From: Cobetia marina | Lineage (GTDB): Bacteria > Pseudomonadota > Gammaproteobacteria > Pseudomonadales > Halomonadaceae | Assembly: GCF_001720485.1 (NCBI RefSeq) | Contig: NZ_CP017114.1 | Coordinates: 186,001-250,000 of the forward strand | Length of the DNA: 64,000 bases | Reading direction: 5' to 3' | In this document: one piece after another, positions 19,172 to 29,400 of the stretch | Position numbering within the stretch: the stretch's first letter is position 1 | How the letters are laid out: every line of letters begins with the position of its first letter | The notes under the pieces: generated by a model | Told to the model about the DNA's origin: nothing | The model's input: the letters and a program-made list of their open reading frames with translations, nothing else | Databases searched by the model: none | Position numbers and translations under genes: made by a program

Positions 19172-22100
19172 ATGCGTTATCTGCTGAGTGGTGCCCTATG
19201 CCTTTTCGCTCTGCCTTGCCTGGCGGCTCCCGGGGAAATCGCTCGTGCGCCAGTGACGGAAGCCACGGGTGTTCAGCCCAATATCCTGTTCATCCTTGAT
19301 GATTCGGGCAGCATGGCCTGGGAGGATACGCTCAATCAGGGCGTCGAATACTGGGGCTATCAGCCCGCCTCGTCGGTGCTTGGAGACTCCGGGGTCTACT
19401 CGATCAGCAATTTTGGGACTGTCAGTCATCAATCCCAGACCAGCGTTGCCCGCGCCATTGGCTCGTGCAATGGCTTCAATGTCCTGGCCTACAATCCGGC
19501 GCTCACCTATGCCCCTTGGGCGGGCAAGGATCGCTTTGGAGCGGATTACCTCGACGCGACGCTCCTGACGGCGCGCGCGGATCCCTATGAGCCGACGACA
19601 ACCGTCAATCTTACCGGGGTCTATTACATGCCCTGGACGGACAATGACGGTGACGGCGAGTATGACTTCGAGGAGTGCGGGCTCTATCGAAGTGGCAATG
19701 GTCTTTATGTGGATACCACGCGTCAGACCTACATCAACCAGCAGTCCGCCGCACAGAAGACCAACTTCGCCAACTGGTTCACCTATTACCGCGACCGCAT
19801 GTCCGTTGCCAAGTCGGCCATGGCAGGCGTCATCGATACCAACGAGTCTCGGGTAGGCCTGCGTACCATCCAGGGGCGCAACAACCGCAACGTCGCGGAC
19901 ATGACCGATGCCGATGAACGTGACGACCTGATGGAAGAGCTGTTCACCGCTTATCCCTCCGGCGGGACTCCACTGCGCACGGCCTTGAAGAATGCCGGCG
20001 AATACTTCGCCAGTACTGGCAACAATGCGCCCATCCTGAGTGCGGATGAAGGCGGCATGTGTCAGCAGAATTACGCGATCATGATGACTGATGGCTATTG
20101 GAATGGCTCAAGTCCCAGTGTCGGCAATGTCGATGGTGGCAGCGGTGATTACATCAGTGCCAGTCACCGTGACAGTTACTCCAATACCTTGGGTGACGTG
20201 GCGATGTATTACTATCGCACCGACCTGCGCACTGATCTGATCAATAGCGTTCCCACCGTGCCGGATGTGGATGAAAACCCGTCCCAGCACATGGTCACCT
20301 ACACTGTCGGCTTCGGGGTGGATGGTTCCCTGACCGAGAATCCATCCGGTATCGATACCTCCTTCACCTGGCCTCAGCCGGTGTCCAATACCAATACCAC
20401 CATTGATGATCTTCGCCATGCCGCCTGGAATGGACGCGGCGAGTACCTGAGTGCTGCCAACCCCCAGGCCCTGATCGATGCATTGAACAATATCGCCCAG
20501 TCAATCGCGGGGCGTGCTGCCAGCACCGGCAGTCTGGATATCAGCAGTGGTAGCCAGACCAGTGATGCCTATGTCATCCAGACGACCTATGACCCGGCCA
20601 ACTGGGCGGGGGATGTGGTCGCACGCAAGATCGGCAGCGATGGCACCTTGAGCAGCACATCCGAGTGGTCCGTCGCGGAGTGGTTGCGTGACGATGCCGG
20701 TCGCAGCAGCAGTCGCAAGGTGATCACCTATAATCCGGGGATTTCGGACGTCGACGAGAAGGCCTTCTTCTTTGATATCGAGGAGGCCGGCTCATTGGAG
20801 GCGGAACAGATTCTCGACCTCGTCGGTTTCCTGGACGAGACGCTGTTGACCGATGCCGTGCTGATCTCCGTGCGTGAAGCTGCAAACGGGGTCTCCGGGA
20901 CTCTCGGCAACGGTCTGGGGCTCGGCCTGGGGAATGGCAATGGTCTGGCCAATGCCCTGGGGTTGACCGGCGGGCAGAGCGGCGTGCTGGAGCTGGTCGG
21001 TGATACCGTGACGCAGCTGACGGGGCAGATTCTGGATACGAGCGGGACCTTCCTCACGCTCAATGGGACACCGCTTGCCGTGAGAACGTCGGAGCTCGAG
21101 AATCTGATCGGCTATCTCAAGGGCGATGATACCTATGAAGGTACCTTGTTCCGTGATCGTGACGACAACTATCTCGGTGATATCGTCCACGCCTCGCCGG
21201 CCATCGTCGGCCCGCCTTCCGCCAGCTACCGCAATGACATGGAAGTGTCTTCGTACCGCTCCTTCAAGACCTTGCATGAAGATCGCCAGTCGATGATCTA
21301 CATCGGTGCCAACGATGGCATGTTGCATGCCATCGACATGGAAAGCGGGGAAGAGAAATTCGCCTACATGCCATATGCCGCTTTCAGCATCGAGGGAGGG
21401 CGTGGCATTCGTCAGCTCGCCGACCAGAATTATGTTCACCAGTATTACGTCGATGCCACGCCTGTCGCGCGCGATGTCCACGTACAACTGGGAGAGGAAG
21501 ACGCTCCCAGCTGGCATTCGGTCCTGGTGGGGGGGCTTGGCGCGGGTGGCAAGGCGGTCTACATGCTGGATATCACGGATCCCGAAGCCTTCGACACGCT
21601 GGGGGAGTCCAATGGCACCTCGCCGGCGGATATCGTGCAGTGGGAATTCACCCACGAGGATCTCGGTTACACCTTCAGCGACATTCAGGTTGCTCGACTT
21701 GATGATGGCAAGTGGTACGCCATCTTCGGCAATGGCTACAACGCGGATAGTGACGGGCGTGCCAAACTGTTCATCGTGGATCTGGAGGACCCGGAAAACT
21801 TCGCGCTGCTGGATTCACAGCAGGGCAGCAATGCCGGGGGGTCCTGCACGTCAGCCAACAGCGACTGCAATGGCCTGTCGAGCCCGGAGCTGGCGGACAT
21901 CGATGCCGATGGCATTACCGATTGGGTCTACGCGGGTGATCTTCACGGCAATGTCTGGGTGTTCGACATGCGTGATTTCTCGTTGGATGACGTGGGGAGC
22001 GGCGAGACGTCGCGCCTCTTCCAGTCATGTGCGGTGGCTCTGAACAGCACGACATCGACCTGTCCGACGGCTTCGCGCCAGCCCATCACCTCGCGAGTGG

Positions 22101-22786
22101 CCGTGGCACGCAGCGGTGTCTTCAACAGTACCGTCGATACGCCGTACCTGAATGTCTATTGGGGGACGGGGCAACTGTTGACACTGCAGGATGCCATCGA
22201 CACCTCGACGCAGTCTTTCTATAGCGTATTGCACACGGGCGACACGACGCGTCGTTATCACGGACAGCTGGAAAAGCAGAGCTTCACGAACATCACCGGG
22301 GTCAGTGATGCACGTACCGTCACCGGTGTGGGTGTCGATTATGCCAATCAGAACAACAATGGCATCCAGTACGGGTGGTATGTGGAGCTTTCCGATTCCG
22401 GGGAGCGTCTGGTGACGATTCCGGCAGTACGTGGCGATCTGATCGTCTTCAATACCACGATCCCGGGCAGCAATGGCCCCTGTACCGGTGGTGCCAGCGG
22501 CTGGTTGAATGCCCTCAGCCTGCGCAATGGTCTGCAACCGGTCCGCAGCAACAACAGTGTCCAGCAGGTCTTTGACTACAATGGCGACGGCAAGGTGGAT
22601 GCCAGCGACAACGTCAACAATCAGGTCGTGCTGTCGATAAAGACGGACGGGGAGCCCACCTCGCCCAAGTTCCTGGGAGATACCCAGTACGTCGGTCAGG
22701 GCGGTACCAATCAAGTGGTCGAGATGGCCATGGACTTCGGGATCGATGGACTGGAAGGCCGTAGTGCCTGGTACCAGCTGCGCTAG
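19172..22786 (+). CDS. pilY1: type IV pilus tip adhesin/assembly protein PilY1, cluster A
   Basis: A 1204-residue secreted protein. The first 18-19 residues (MRYLLSGALCLFALPCLA) are a signal peptide. A von Willebrand A-like domain starts with the MIDAS motif DDSGSM at about 43-48. A calcium-loop-like stretch 'DNDGDGEYD' lies further on. The C-terminal half is the PilC/PilY1 beta-propeller with 'GANDGMLHAIDMESG' and a calcium loop 'DIDADGITD' near residue 909, the type needed for pilus extension control in Pseudomonas PilY1. A Gly/Leu/Asn-rich run at about 570-605 looks like an inserted low-complexity linker. The ATG at 19172 has GAGAGGAG seven bases upstream; 19166 is too close to it. Confidence 0.93.
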   Translation: MRYLLSGALCLFALPCLAAPGEIARAPVTEATGVQPNILFILDDSGSMAWEDTLNQGVEYWGYQPASSVLGDSGVYSISNFGTVSHQSQTSVARAIGSCNGFNVLAYNPALTYAPWAGKDRFGADYLDATLLTARADPYEPTTTVNLTGVYYMPWTDNDGDGEYDFEECGLYRSGNGLYVDTTRQTYINQQSAAQKTNFANWFTYYRDRMSVAKSAMAGVIDTNESRVGLRTIQGRNNRNVADMTDADERDDLMEELFTAYPSGGTPLRTALKNAGEYFASTGNNAPILSADEGGMCQQNYAIMMTDGYWNGSSPSVGNVDGGSGDYISASHRDSYSNTLGDVAMYYYRTDLRTDLINSVPTVPDVDENPSQHMVTYTVGFGVDGSLTENPSGIDTSFTWPQPVSNTNTTIDDLRHAAWNGRGEYLSAANPQALIDALNNIAQSIAGRAASTGSLDISSGSQTSDAYVIQTTYDPANWAGDVVARKIGSDGTLSSTSEWSVAEWLRDDAGRSSSRKVITYNPGISDVDEKAFFFDIEEAGSLEAEQILDLVGFLDETLLTDAVLISVREAANGVSGTLGNGLGLGLGNGNGLANALGLTGGQSGVLELVGDTVTQLTGQILDTSGTFLTLNGTPLAVRTSELENLIGYLKGDDTYEGTLFRDRDDNYLGDIVHASPAIVGPPSASYRNDMEVSSYRSFKTLHEDRQSMIYIGANDGMLHAIDMESGEEKFAYMPYAAFSIEGGRGIRQLADQNYVHQYYVDATPVARDVHVQLGEEDAPSWHSVLVGGLGAGGKAVYMLDITDPEAFDTLGESNGTSPADIVQWEFTHEDLGYTFSDIQVARLDDGKWYAIFGNGYNADSDGRAKLFIVDLEDPENFALLDSQQGSNAGGSCTSANSDCNGLSSPELADIDADGITDWVYAGDLHGNVWVFDMRDFSLDDVGSGETSRLFQSCAVALNSTTSTCPTASRQPITSRVAVARSGVFNSTVDTPYLNVYWGTGQLLTLQDAIDTSTQSFYSVLHTGDTTRRYHGQLEKQSFTNITGVSDARTVTGVGVDYANQNNNGIQYGWYVELSDSGERLVTIPAVRGDLIVFNTTIPGSNGPCTGGASGWLNALSLRNGLQPVRSNNSVQQVFDYNGDGKVDASDNVNNQVVLSIKTDGEPTSPKFLGDTQYVGQGGTNQVVEMAMDFGIDGLEGRSAWYQLR

Positions 22787-22796
22787 GAGAGGGAAC

Positions 22797-23141
22797 ATGC
22801 AGACATCACGATACAAGTGGCAGCGGAGCGGCGGCGCATGGATGCTGGCAGCCTGTGCACTCCTCACGGGGTGGGGCGGGACGGCCATGGCGGCAGATAC
22901 CCTGATTCAGCTGGACATGGAGCAGACCGTCACAGGCGTGATTGACCAGGTGGAGGGGGACCAGCTGCAGCTCAACGACATGGGATTCGTGATCCTGCCC
23001 TCCACGCGCGTCCTCAATCGCAATGGGCGAGAACTTCAGGCATTCCACCTCAATCCGGGGCAGGAGGTCGAGGTACGCTTCGATCCGCGCGGCGAGCCAA
23101 GACCGGTGATCGATATCACGCTGCTTCGCAGGGGGCGTTGA
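22797..23141 (+). CDS. pilY2: PilY2-like periplasmic protein
   Basis: A 114-residue protein with an N-terminal hydrophobic segment ending 'GTAMAADT', a likely signal peptide cut at AMA|A. The mature part of about 80 residues has a beta-rich look ('[22 protein letters not shown]', '[15 protein letters not shown]'). Its position between pilY1 and pilE and its size match PilY2 of Pseudomonas; sequence likeness is only moderate, so the name rests mainly on context. AGGAGAGGG lies before the ATG. There is no second copy in cluster B. Confidence 0.65.
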   Translation: MQTSRYKWQRSGGAWMLAACALLTGWGGTAMAADTLIQLDMEQTVTGVIDQVEGDQLQLNDMGFVILPSTRVLNRNGRELQAFHLNPGQEVEVRFDPRGEPRPVIDITLLRRGR

Positions 23142-23626
23142 TGATCAGACGAACTGGCGGTTCTCGATCACAAGGTGGTTTCGGCTTGATGGAGCTGATG
23201 ATTGCCGTGGCCATCATCGGAATCCTGGCCGCTATCGCCTATCCCAGCTATCAGGATCAGGTGGAGCGCTCACGCCGCACGGATGCCATCACGTCCCTTC
23301 TGGCGCTTGCCCAGACCCAGGAGCGCATCATGGCCACCTGCGGAGAATATGCGACCGCCAGTGTGACTACCGCCACGGACTGTGATGATGCTCTGGGGCT
23401 CGGCGGAGACGGGATCGGGCTTGGACAGGCGGATACGGCCAGCGAGGAGGGCTTCTATACACTGGCCGTCGCGGGGGACGCCGACAGCTATACGCTGACG
23501 GCCACTGCCACGGGCAGTCAGGCCAATGATGAGGACTGCGCCACTTTCACGTTGACGGAGCTGGGTATCAAGGGAGCTGCGGTATTGGCAGATTCAGAAG
23601 GCACCGACAGTAGCAATTGCTGGTAA
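23141..23626 (+). CDS. pilE: type IV minor pilin PilE, cluster A
   Basis: A 161-residue prepilin with a short leader and the cut GG|FGLMELM, then '[29 protein letters not shown]', typical of PilE minor pilins. Position +2 is Gly instead of Thr and +4 is Met. Cysteines at 'MATCGEY', 'ATDCDDA', 'DEDCATF' and the terminal 'SNCW' can form disulfides. The ATG overlaps the pilY2 stop, and a terminator closes the operon 37 bases later. Confidence 0.88.
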   Translation: MIRRTGGSRSQGGFGLMELMIAVAIIGILAAIAYPSYQDQVERSRRTDAITSLLALAQTQERIMATCGEYATASVTTATDCDDALGLGGDGIGLGQADTASEEGFYTLAVAGDADSYTLTATATGSQANDEDCATFTLTELGIKGAAVLADSEGTDSSNCW

Positions 23627-23662
23627 CGCAGCACACCCTGCCATCCGTTTGCAGCAGACACG

Positions 23663-23692
23663 AGCCCCGATTCTCATGGATCGGGGCTTTTT
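23663..23692 (+). terminator. terminator of first pilin operon
   Basis: AGCCCCGAT and ATCGGGGCT form a 9-bp stem followed by TTTTT. Confidence 0.9.
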
Positions 23693-23768
23693 CGTTGTCC
23701 AGAAACTCGCGCCACCAAAGATGAAACAATGATGAATATGAGTAATTTGTGGGATGTCAGGTAATTCT

Positions 23769-23826
23769 ATGTAACATAATAATTCCATTATGTGGCTGGT
23801 TGACGTTACATTGCCCCATTTTACAT
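23769..23826 (+). promoter_or_regulatory. AT-rich palindromic control region of second pilin operon
   Basis: ACATAAT (23774-23780) and ATTATGT (23787-23793) form a perfect dyad. It is flanked by ATGTAAC (23769-23775) and its inverse GTTACAT (23805-23811), with another TTACAT at 23821-23826. A possible -35 TTGACG starts at 23800. The layout suggests a binding site for a dimeric regulator; the protein is unknown. Confidence 0.45.
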
Positions 23827-23869
23827 CGCGAAGGGCACCTTCGCCTGCGTGTTTCTCAGGGATATGACG

Positions 23870-24415
23870 ATGTCAGTTTTTCATGCGCTTCGACGCACAC
23901 GTCAGCAGGAGGGGCAGCAAGGATTCACGTTGATCGAGCTGATGATCACGTTGGCAGTGCTGGTCATCACGATCACGATCGCCGTCCCCGCCTGGCAGGG
24001 AGTGGTCGCGCGCAATGCCGTGACCAGTACCGCCGAGACACTCATTGCCTCGGTCAACTACGCGCGCAGCGAGGCGGTGGCCAGTGGTGGCAGCATCACG
24101 CTCTGTCCGCTGAATGCCGCGGGTGATGCCTGCATGAATTCGACCCGCTGGAGCAATGGCTGGGCGGTCGTGCAGGGCACTCAGGCGGATGCACGAGTAT
24201 CGCTGGGCGATGATCTGTTGCGCCTGTTCGATGCCGCCATCACCGTGCAGGCAGATGTCACCGGCGTGACCTTTGATGACCAGGGCGCGACACCGGACTC
24301 CACCTGGCTGTTGATCTGTGACCAGTCGGGTGGTCAGGGCCATCGCCAGCTTGAATTGACCCCCATTGGACGAGTACTGACGGAGACATATGGCAGCGAT
24401 GACCAGAGTTGCTGA
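23870..24415 (+). CDS. fimT: minor pilin FimT/FimU (GspH family), cluster B
   Basis: A 181-residue GspH/FimT prepilin. The leader runs to 'QQG', and the mature part starts FTLIELMITLAVLVITITIAVPAW, with Glu at +5. It carries the 'NYARSEAVASGGSITLCPLNAAGDAC' stretch usual for FimT/GspH and 'SNGWAVVQGTQ'. The ATG at 23870 has AGGGA seven bases upstream; the one at 23864 is too close. It is the first gene of the second minor-pilin operon and corresponds to the gene at 16609. Confidence 0.87.
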   Translation: MSVFHALRRTRQQEGQQGFTLIELMITLAVLVITITIAVPAWQGVVARNAVTSTAETLIASVNYARSEAVASGGSITLCPLNAAGDACMNSTRWSNGWAVVQGTQADARVSLGDDLLRLFDAAITVQADVTGVTFDDQGATPDSTWLLICDQSGGQGHRQLELTPIGRVLTETYGSDDQSC

Positions 24416-24905
24416 GGTGGGCTCGCATCCCGCGAGAAAGGGGCAACAAGGTACCAGTCTGCTGGAGGCTCTGATCGCCCTGTTGCTGATGGGGCTGACG
24501 TTGCTGGGTTTCGGACTCATGCAGATGGAGAGCCTGCAGGCCAACAACGAGAGTTATGCGCGTACCGAAGCTCGCATCTTGTTGATCAGCATGGCGGAGC
24601 GTATCCAGGCCAACCCTGACGGCGTGGATGACTACGCTGGCCTCGACACCGAGAGCGCGGGCAATCCCGGCAATTGTCCCTGCAGTGTTGCTGAGCTGGC
24701 GGCACGCGATGTAGCGGTGTGGGCGGACCGGCTTGAGGACAGTGGACTGAACGCGCCGGTCGGGGCCATCGCCAGCAGCGGGAGTGATCTTCTGACACTG
24801 ACCCTCGGCTGGAGCGGTGCCGCGCCGCTGGGTCAGAACGCAGACAGCATGGACGCCGATGCTCAGGCGTTGAGCGAGACCCTACAGATACGAGTGGTGC
24901 CCTGA
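24390..24905 (+). CDS. pilV: type IV pilus modification/minor pilin PilV, cluster B
   Basis: A 171-residue PilV-family pilin with 'QQGTSLLEALIALLLMGLTLLGFGLMQ' and 'LLISMAERIQANPDG', matching the cluster A copy block by block. The CPC pair 'GNCPCSVAEL' aligns with the two-cysteine stretch in the other copy. The ATG lies 26 bases inside fimT with GGAG four bases upstream, so translation is coupled; a second ATG at 24399 is possible. The stop overlaps pilW (TGATG). Confidence 0.87.
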   Translation: MAAMTRVAEVGSHPARKGQQGTSLLEALIALLLMGLTLLGFGLMQMESLQANNESYARTEARILLISMAERIQANPDGVDDYAGLDTESAGNPGNCPCSVAELAARDVAVWADRLEDSGLNAPVGAIASSGSDLLTLTLGWSGAAPLGQNADSMDADAQALSETLQIRVVP

Positions 24906-25906
24906 TGTCATTGAAAGTCTCTCTCTCGCGGCGAGCCTGCGCGTCGCGCTCGCCCAGGGCGCCTCGCTCGATGCCTTCACGGCGTGCCCAGCAGGGCGTC
25001 GGCCTGGTCGAATTGATGTTGGCGCTGGTGCTGGGGTTGTTCATTTCCGCCATGGCGCTGGAGTACTTTCTTGCCTCGCGCTCAACCCTCAACACGACGT
25101 CTGCCGTGTCCTACCTGCAGGAGTCTGCGCGCCATGTCACGCGTCGCTTGCAGCCATTGGTGCGCAATGCCGGTTTTTCCGGCTGTGCGTCGGTGAGCAG
25201 TGTCAGTGATGGCACCGGCAGCCACGCGCTGTCCGATGCTCCCTTGACGGCCGAGTCCGACACGGTGGCGGGGGTCACCTACGACCGCCTGGCCCTGCAG
25301 GTACCCGCACTGGGAGCGCAGCGTGGCTGGCAGCTCGGGTCGAGTGTCGCTCAGGGGGATACGTCGTTGGTACTTGAAGATTACGCCGCCGATACGCTGG
25401 AGGCGGATAGCGTCGTGCTGATCAGTGACTGCGAGAGTGGTGATATCGCTCGCCTGGCGGGCGATGGCAGCAATTCACTGGATCTGTCGAGTGCTGTGGA
25501 ACATGGCTACGGCGGTGCCCAGCAGACCCAGGCATATGTCTACCCGTTGCAGCGTTGGTATCTGCTGCTGTCGCAGACCGATGACGATTCTCCCGTCCGT
25601 CTGTGCCTGAACGGAGAAGATGTCGGTGGTGACCCGACCGCAGGCTGTGATGAAGAAGTGGCGCGATACGTCGAAGCGCTGGATCTGTCCTTCGATACGG
25701 CCTCGGGCAGTGGCAGTGCGAGTCGTTTCGCAGTAGAGCGCAGCGCGGCGGAAGTGGAAGCCGCAAATGACTGGGGTAGCGTCAGACGTATCCACATCAG
25801 CCTGACCCTCAAGACGCCACCGACGATCAACGTCGAGGGTGAGGATGATGGTGAATTGGAACGTACCTTCGACATTACCCTGAGCCCGAGGAATATCGGT
25901 CTATGA
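24905..25906 (+). CDS. pilW: minor pilin PilW, cluster B
   Basis: A 333-residue PilW-family pilin: 'QQGVGLVELMLALVLGLFISAMALEYF', then 'VSYLQESARHVTRRLQPLVRNAGFSGC'. The end 'RRIHISLTLKT...RTFDITLSPRN' matches the cluster A PilW. The leader is about 30 residues, Arg/Ser-rich. The start overlaps the pilV stop and the stop overlaps the pilX ATG. It may be a paralogue specialised for the second PilY1. Confidence 0.9.
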   Translation: MSLKVSLSRRACASRSPRAPRSMPSRRAQQGVGLVELMLALVLGLFISAMALEYFLASRSTLNTTSAVSYLQESARHVTRRLQPLVRNAGFSGCASVSSVSDGTGSHALSDAPLTAESDTVAGVTYDRLALQVPALGAQRGWQLGSSVAQGDTSLVLEDYAADTLEADSVVLISDCESGDIARLAGDGSNSLDLSSAVEHGYGGAQQTQAYVYPLQRWYLLLSQTDDDSPVRLCLNGEDVGGDPTAGCDEEVARYVEALDLSFDTASGSGSASRFAVERSAAEVEAANDWGSVRRIHISLTLKTPPTINVEGEDDGELERTFDITLSPRNIGL

Positions 25907-26442
25907 ATCAGATGAACGCCCCCCGGCATCCTCGTCAGCAGGGGATGGCATTGCTGGTCGTGTTGATCATGCTGATCGTGGTCGGCGTGATGGCAGTGAC
26001 GGGCAATGAGGATACCCAGTTGCAGACCCGCATGCTGATGAATACCCAGTTCTACGACAACGCCTATGCCGAGGCCGAGAGCCTTCAGCAGCAGGCCGAA
26101 AGTCGTCTGCTCGAGGGCGAGCTGACGCTGGATGACTTCGGCGAGGATGGTTTCTATGACCTGACGGCGGGAGAAAGTCTGGACTTCGATCCTCTGCAGG
26201 CAGACGCCTGGGATGGCGAGGGCATCCTGAGTGGCAATGCGGCTGCCAATGGTAACTATGTCATTGAATATCTTGGGGAAACGACAGAAGGCGTTCTGAA
26301 TGACGACAACCTGAGCAGCAGCCGGTTGTTGAATGCCTTCCGCATCACGGCCGCCGGTTGGAGTCTTGAGAGCGCGGGAGACCTTGAGAGCAGAAAGCGT
26401 GCACTGGCAGTGGTGCAAAGCGAAATCATGATGGCCGATTGA
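25903..26442 (+). CDS. pilX: minor pilin PilX, cluster B
   Basis: A 179-residue PilX-family protein: 'QQGMALLVVLIMLIVVGVMAVTGNEDTQLQTRM', the family hallmark, followed by an acidic body. It lacks Glu at +5, as does the cluster A copy, and ends with the related 'VVQSEIMMAD'. It starts inside the pilW stop codon (ATGA) and is followed by pilY1 after 13 bases. Confidence 0.85.
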   Translation: MNQMNAPRHPRQQGMALLVVLIMLIVVGVMAVTGNEDTQLQTRMLMNTQFYDNAYAEAESLQQQAESRLLEGELTLDDFGEDGFYDLTAGESLDFDPLQADAWDGEGILSGNAAANGNYVIEYLGETTEGVLNDDNLSSSRLLNAFRITAAGWSLESAGDLESRKRALAVVQSEIMMAD

Positions 26443-26455
26443 AGGGAATCTATCG

Positions 26456-29400
26456 ATGAAATCGAAGCACTCACCCCGCCGCAGCGGCTTGCGTCGTATT
26501 CACCTGCCGGTCTTGCTGTCAGGCGGGCTGCTGGTGGTCACCTTGCCCGTACTGGCAGACAGCGACACGCTACTTCAGTTGCCCACTACCCAGAGCGTCG
26601 GGGTCACCCCCAACGTCCTGCTGGTATTGGATGATTCGGGCTCGATGTCATTCGAGGATACCTTCGAGGGTGGTGAATACGAACAGGGTTATAATCTGAT
26701 TTATACTTGGTACTATAAGTCCTATTACTGCCAAGTTTCCGGGTGCTCGATTGTGTTCAGACCTCGCACCAATTTATCCAACAAGTTTTTTTGTTCATCA
26801 CAGAATACTCAGGCATATGACCCAGATCAAACCTATCTACCTTGGAAAAAAGGTGATGGTGATGAACGCTATGATAATATGGATCCTACTGCGGCATGGA
26901 TAGACTTTAGTGCAGGGGATAGCAAAAACAATAAAGTCGATCTTACGGACTCTAGTCTGAATTATCGTTATTACACTGGAAGCGACTGTAGTATCAAGAG
27001 GTCTGTCTCTGACTTGACGTCTGCGCAGAAGGTTAATTATGCCAACTGGTTTACTTACTACAGGAGTCGTTTGAGTGTTGGTAAGGCTGCTGGTTTGGAG
27101 CTACTTTCAGGCATTGAGTATCGCACAGGTTTCATTACGATAAATCCTGGTGCTAGTACTTCGAGAAAAGTTGAAGTTGATAATATTTTTGACTCGATTA
27201 TCCAATACGTAACCAATGTTTTGGGGGCAGTGGTTGAGCTGGTGACGAATAGCGATAGCGGCAACAAACATCTTGAAGAGATCAGAGATGCTATTGTCGA
27301 GTCGGAAATAATTCCAAGTACGGTCAATGGTTATAATACTTATCGTGGTACGCCTCTCCGTGAGGCACTGTATCGTGCTGGAGAATATTATAGCGATAAT
27401 TATCCATCTCTAGGAGCTACGCCGATACTCTCAGAAGATGAAGGCGGCATGTGTCAGCAGAATTTCACTGTTCTCATAACCGATGGTTTCTGGAATTCCG
27501 AGGACTCCTCAGACTCCAATGCGATTGAAAGAGATATTCGTGATGCCAACGGTGATGGTCGCACTTGGCAACAAAGTAATGGCCGATCTGGTGGCGATGC
27601 CACCTTGGCGGATGTCGCTTATTATTATGCACATAATGATCTCCTGCCGAAGCTTGGAAGCGGGACCTATGAAAAGCAGGTGATGACGACCTATACGGTG
27701 GCGTTCGGGGTCGAGTCGACTAGTAACGACTGGGATGACAAGGATCGCGTTACGGAGAGCAGCTCCAGCACCATCGATGATCTGGAACAGGCCGCCATCG
27801 ATGGCGGGGGCTCCTACTTCAATGCCTCCAGCCCGACGGATCTCGTCTCGGCGCTGGCGGCGATCGCCTCCGAGATCGTCGCGGTAGGCAACAGTGTCAG
27901 CGGCCTATCTACCAATCTGACGACGGCCAGTGTCGAGACGGACAGCCGACTGGTCGAGAGCCGCTATTCCGCCTCGACCTGGACGGGAGATGTAGTGGCC
28001 TCCTCGGTACAGGAGGGCAAGGATGTCGAGGATGAAGACCAGCTCTGGAGTGCTGCCACCCAGCTGAGTGAGGCATTGGCAGAGGAGGATGGCCTCGAGA
28101 CACGTACGGTCTTCACCATGTCCGGGGGGAACGGCGTCGAGTTCACGACTGACAACGCGGGCCGCCTGAGCTCCAGCCAGCGCAACGATCTCGCGCGCAT
28201 GGAGGTCGGTGGCAACTCTACCGATGACCATGTGAAGGCAGCGATCGAGTGGTTGCGGGGCAGTGATGAATATGAGGGCGATGGTCTGCGCAAACGCACT
28301 GGCGTGCAGCTGGGCGACATCATCGGCTCATCGCCAGTCGTCGTGACACGTGAGGACTCGACGACACAGGGCAGTGTCTTCGTCGGGGCCAACGACGGCA
28401 TGCTGCACGCCTTCGACCTCAATACCGGTAGCGAGCAGTTCGCCTACATTCCGGAGCTGCTCTATAGCGAAGAGGACGACGCAGGGCTGGGCTATCTGAC
28501 CGACCCGGGCTATCAGCATCGCTATTATGTCGATGGTGAAGTGCGTATCGCCAGTCTGGATGGCGAGGAGTGGCTGGTATCCGGTCTGGCGGGCGGTGGA
28601 CGCGGCCTGTTCGTGCTAAATGTCACCAAGGCCGTGGCGGGTGAAGACTTCGATGAAGATGATGTAGTGCGCTGGGAATTCGGCTCAAGCGACGATGATG
28701 ACATGGGGCATGTCTTCGGCAGTGCGCATATCGTATCACTGAACAATGGTGACAGTGCGGTGCTGGTCGGCAATGGCCTGGAAACCGCCGATGAGAACGC
28801 CGCGCCGACGTTGTTCGCGCTGGAGCTCGATGGAGTCAATGCCGGTGGCGTGATCGCCAAGTTGTCCCCCAGTGGGGTGACCGGCGGCCTGGCCAATCTG
28901 CAGGTTGCTGATATCGACAGCAATGGCACCGTCGATTTTGCCTATGGAGGGGATCTTCAGGGGCGGTTGTGGAAGTTCGATCTCAGTGATGATGACAGCA
29001 GCAAGTGGAGTGTCACGCGGCTGTTCACGGCCTGTGCTACCAGCCTGACTGGCGGGGAGTGCCAGACGGATGCGCTGCAACCGATCACGGTCAAACCGAC
29101 GCTGAGTCGCTACTCCGGAGGCACGCAGACCATGTCTTCGCCCAATCTGCTGGTGTCCTTCGGAACAGGGCAGGACATGTACGCTGATGCCGAGGACGAG
29201 GCCTGGGTCACCCAGAGCCTCTACACCGTGCTGGATGCCGGTGGCAGTCACACCAGCTTGATGCGCAGCAACCTCGAGGAGCGGACTTTCGTCAGTGGCA
29301 GCTACACCAACGGGGAGCTGACTGGACGGACTCTCGGTGGCGACAGCTTCAGCTATTACCCCAGCCAGCTGGAAGATCAGGACAGCGATCGCTTCGGCTG

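Noticed and set aside
22025..22888. A long minus-strand frame across the end of pilY1
   Set aside because: It overlaps pilY1 and pilY2 fully and shows no domain.
23769..23826. A sigma-54 promoter before the second pilin operon
   Set aside because: The GG and GC elements nearby are 17 bases apart rather than 10, so the -24/-12 rule fails.
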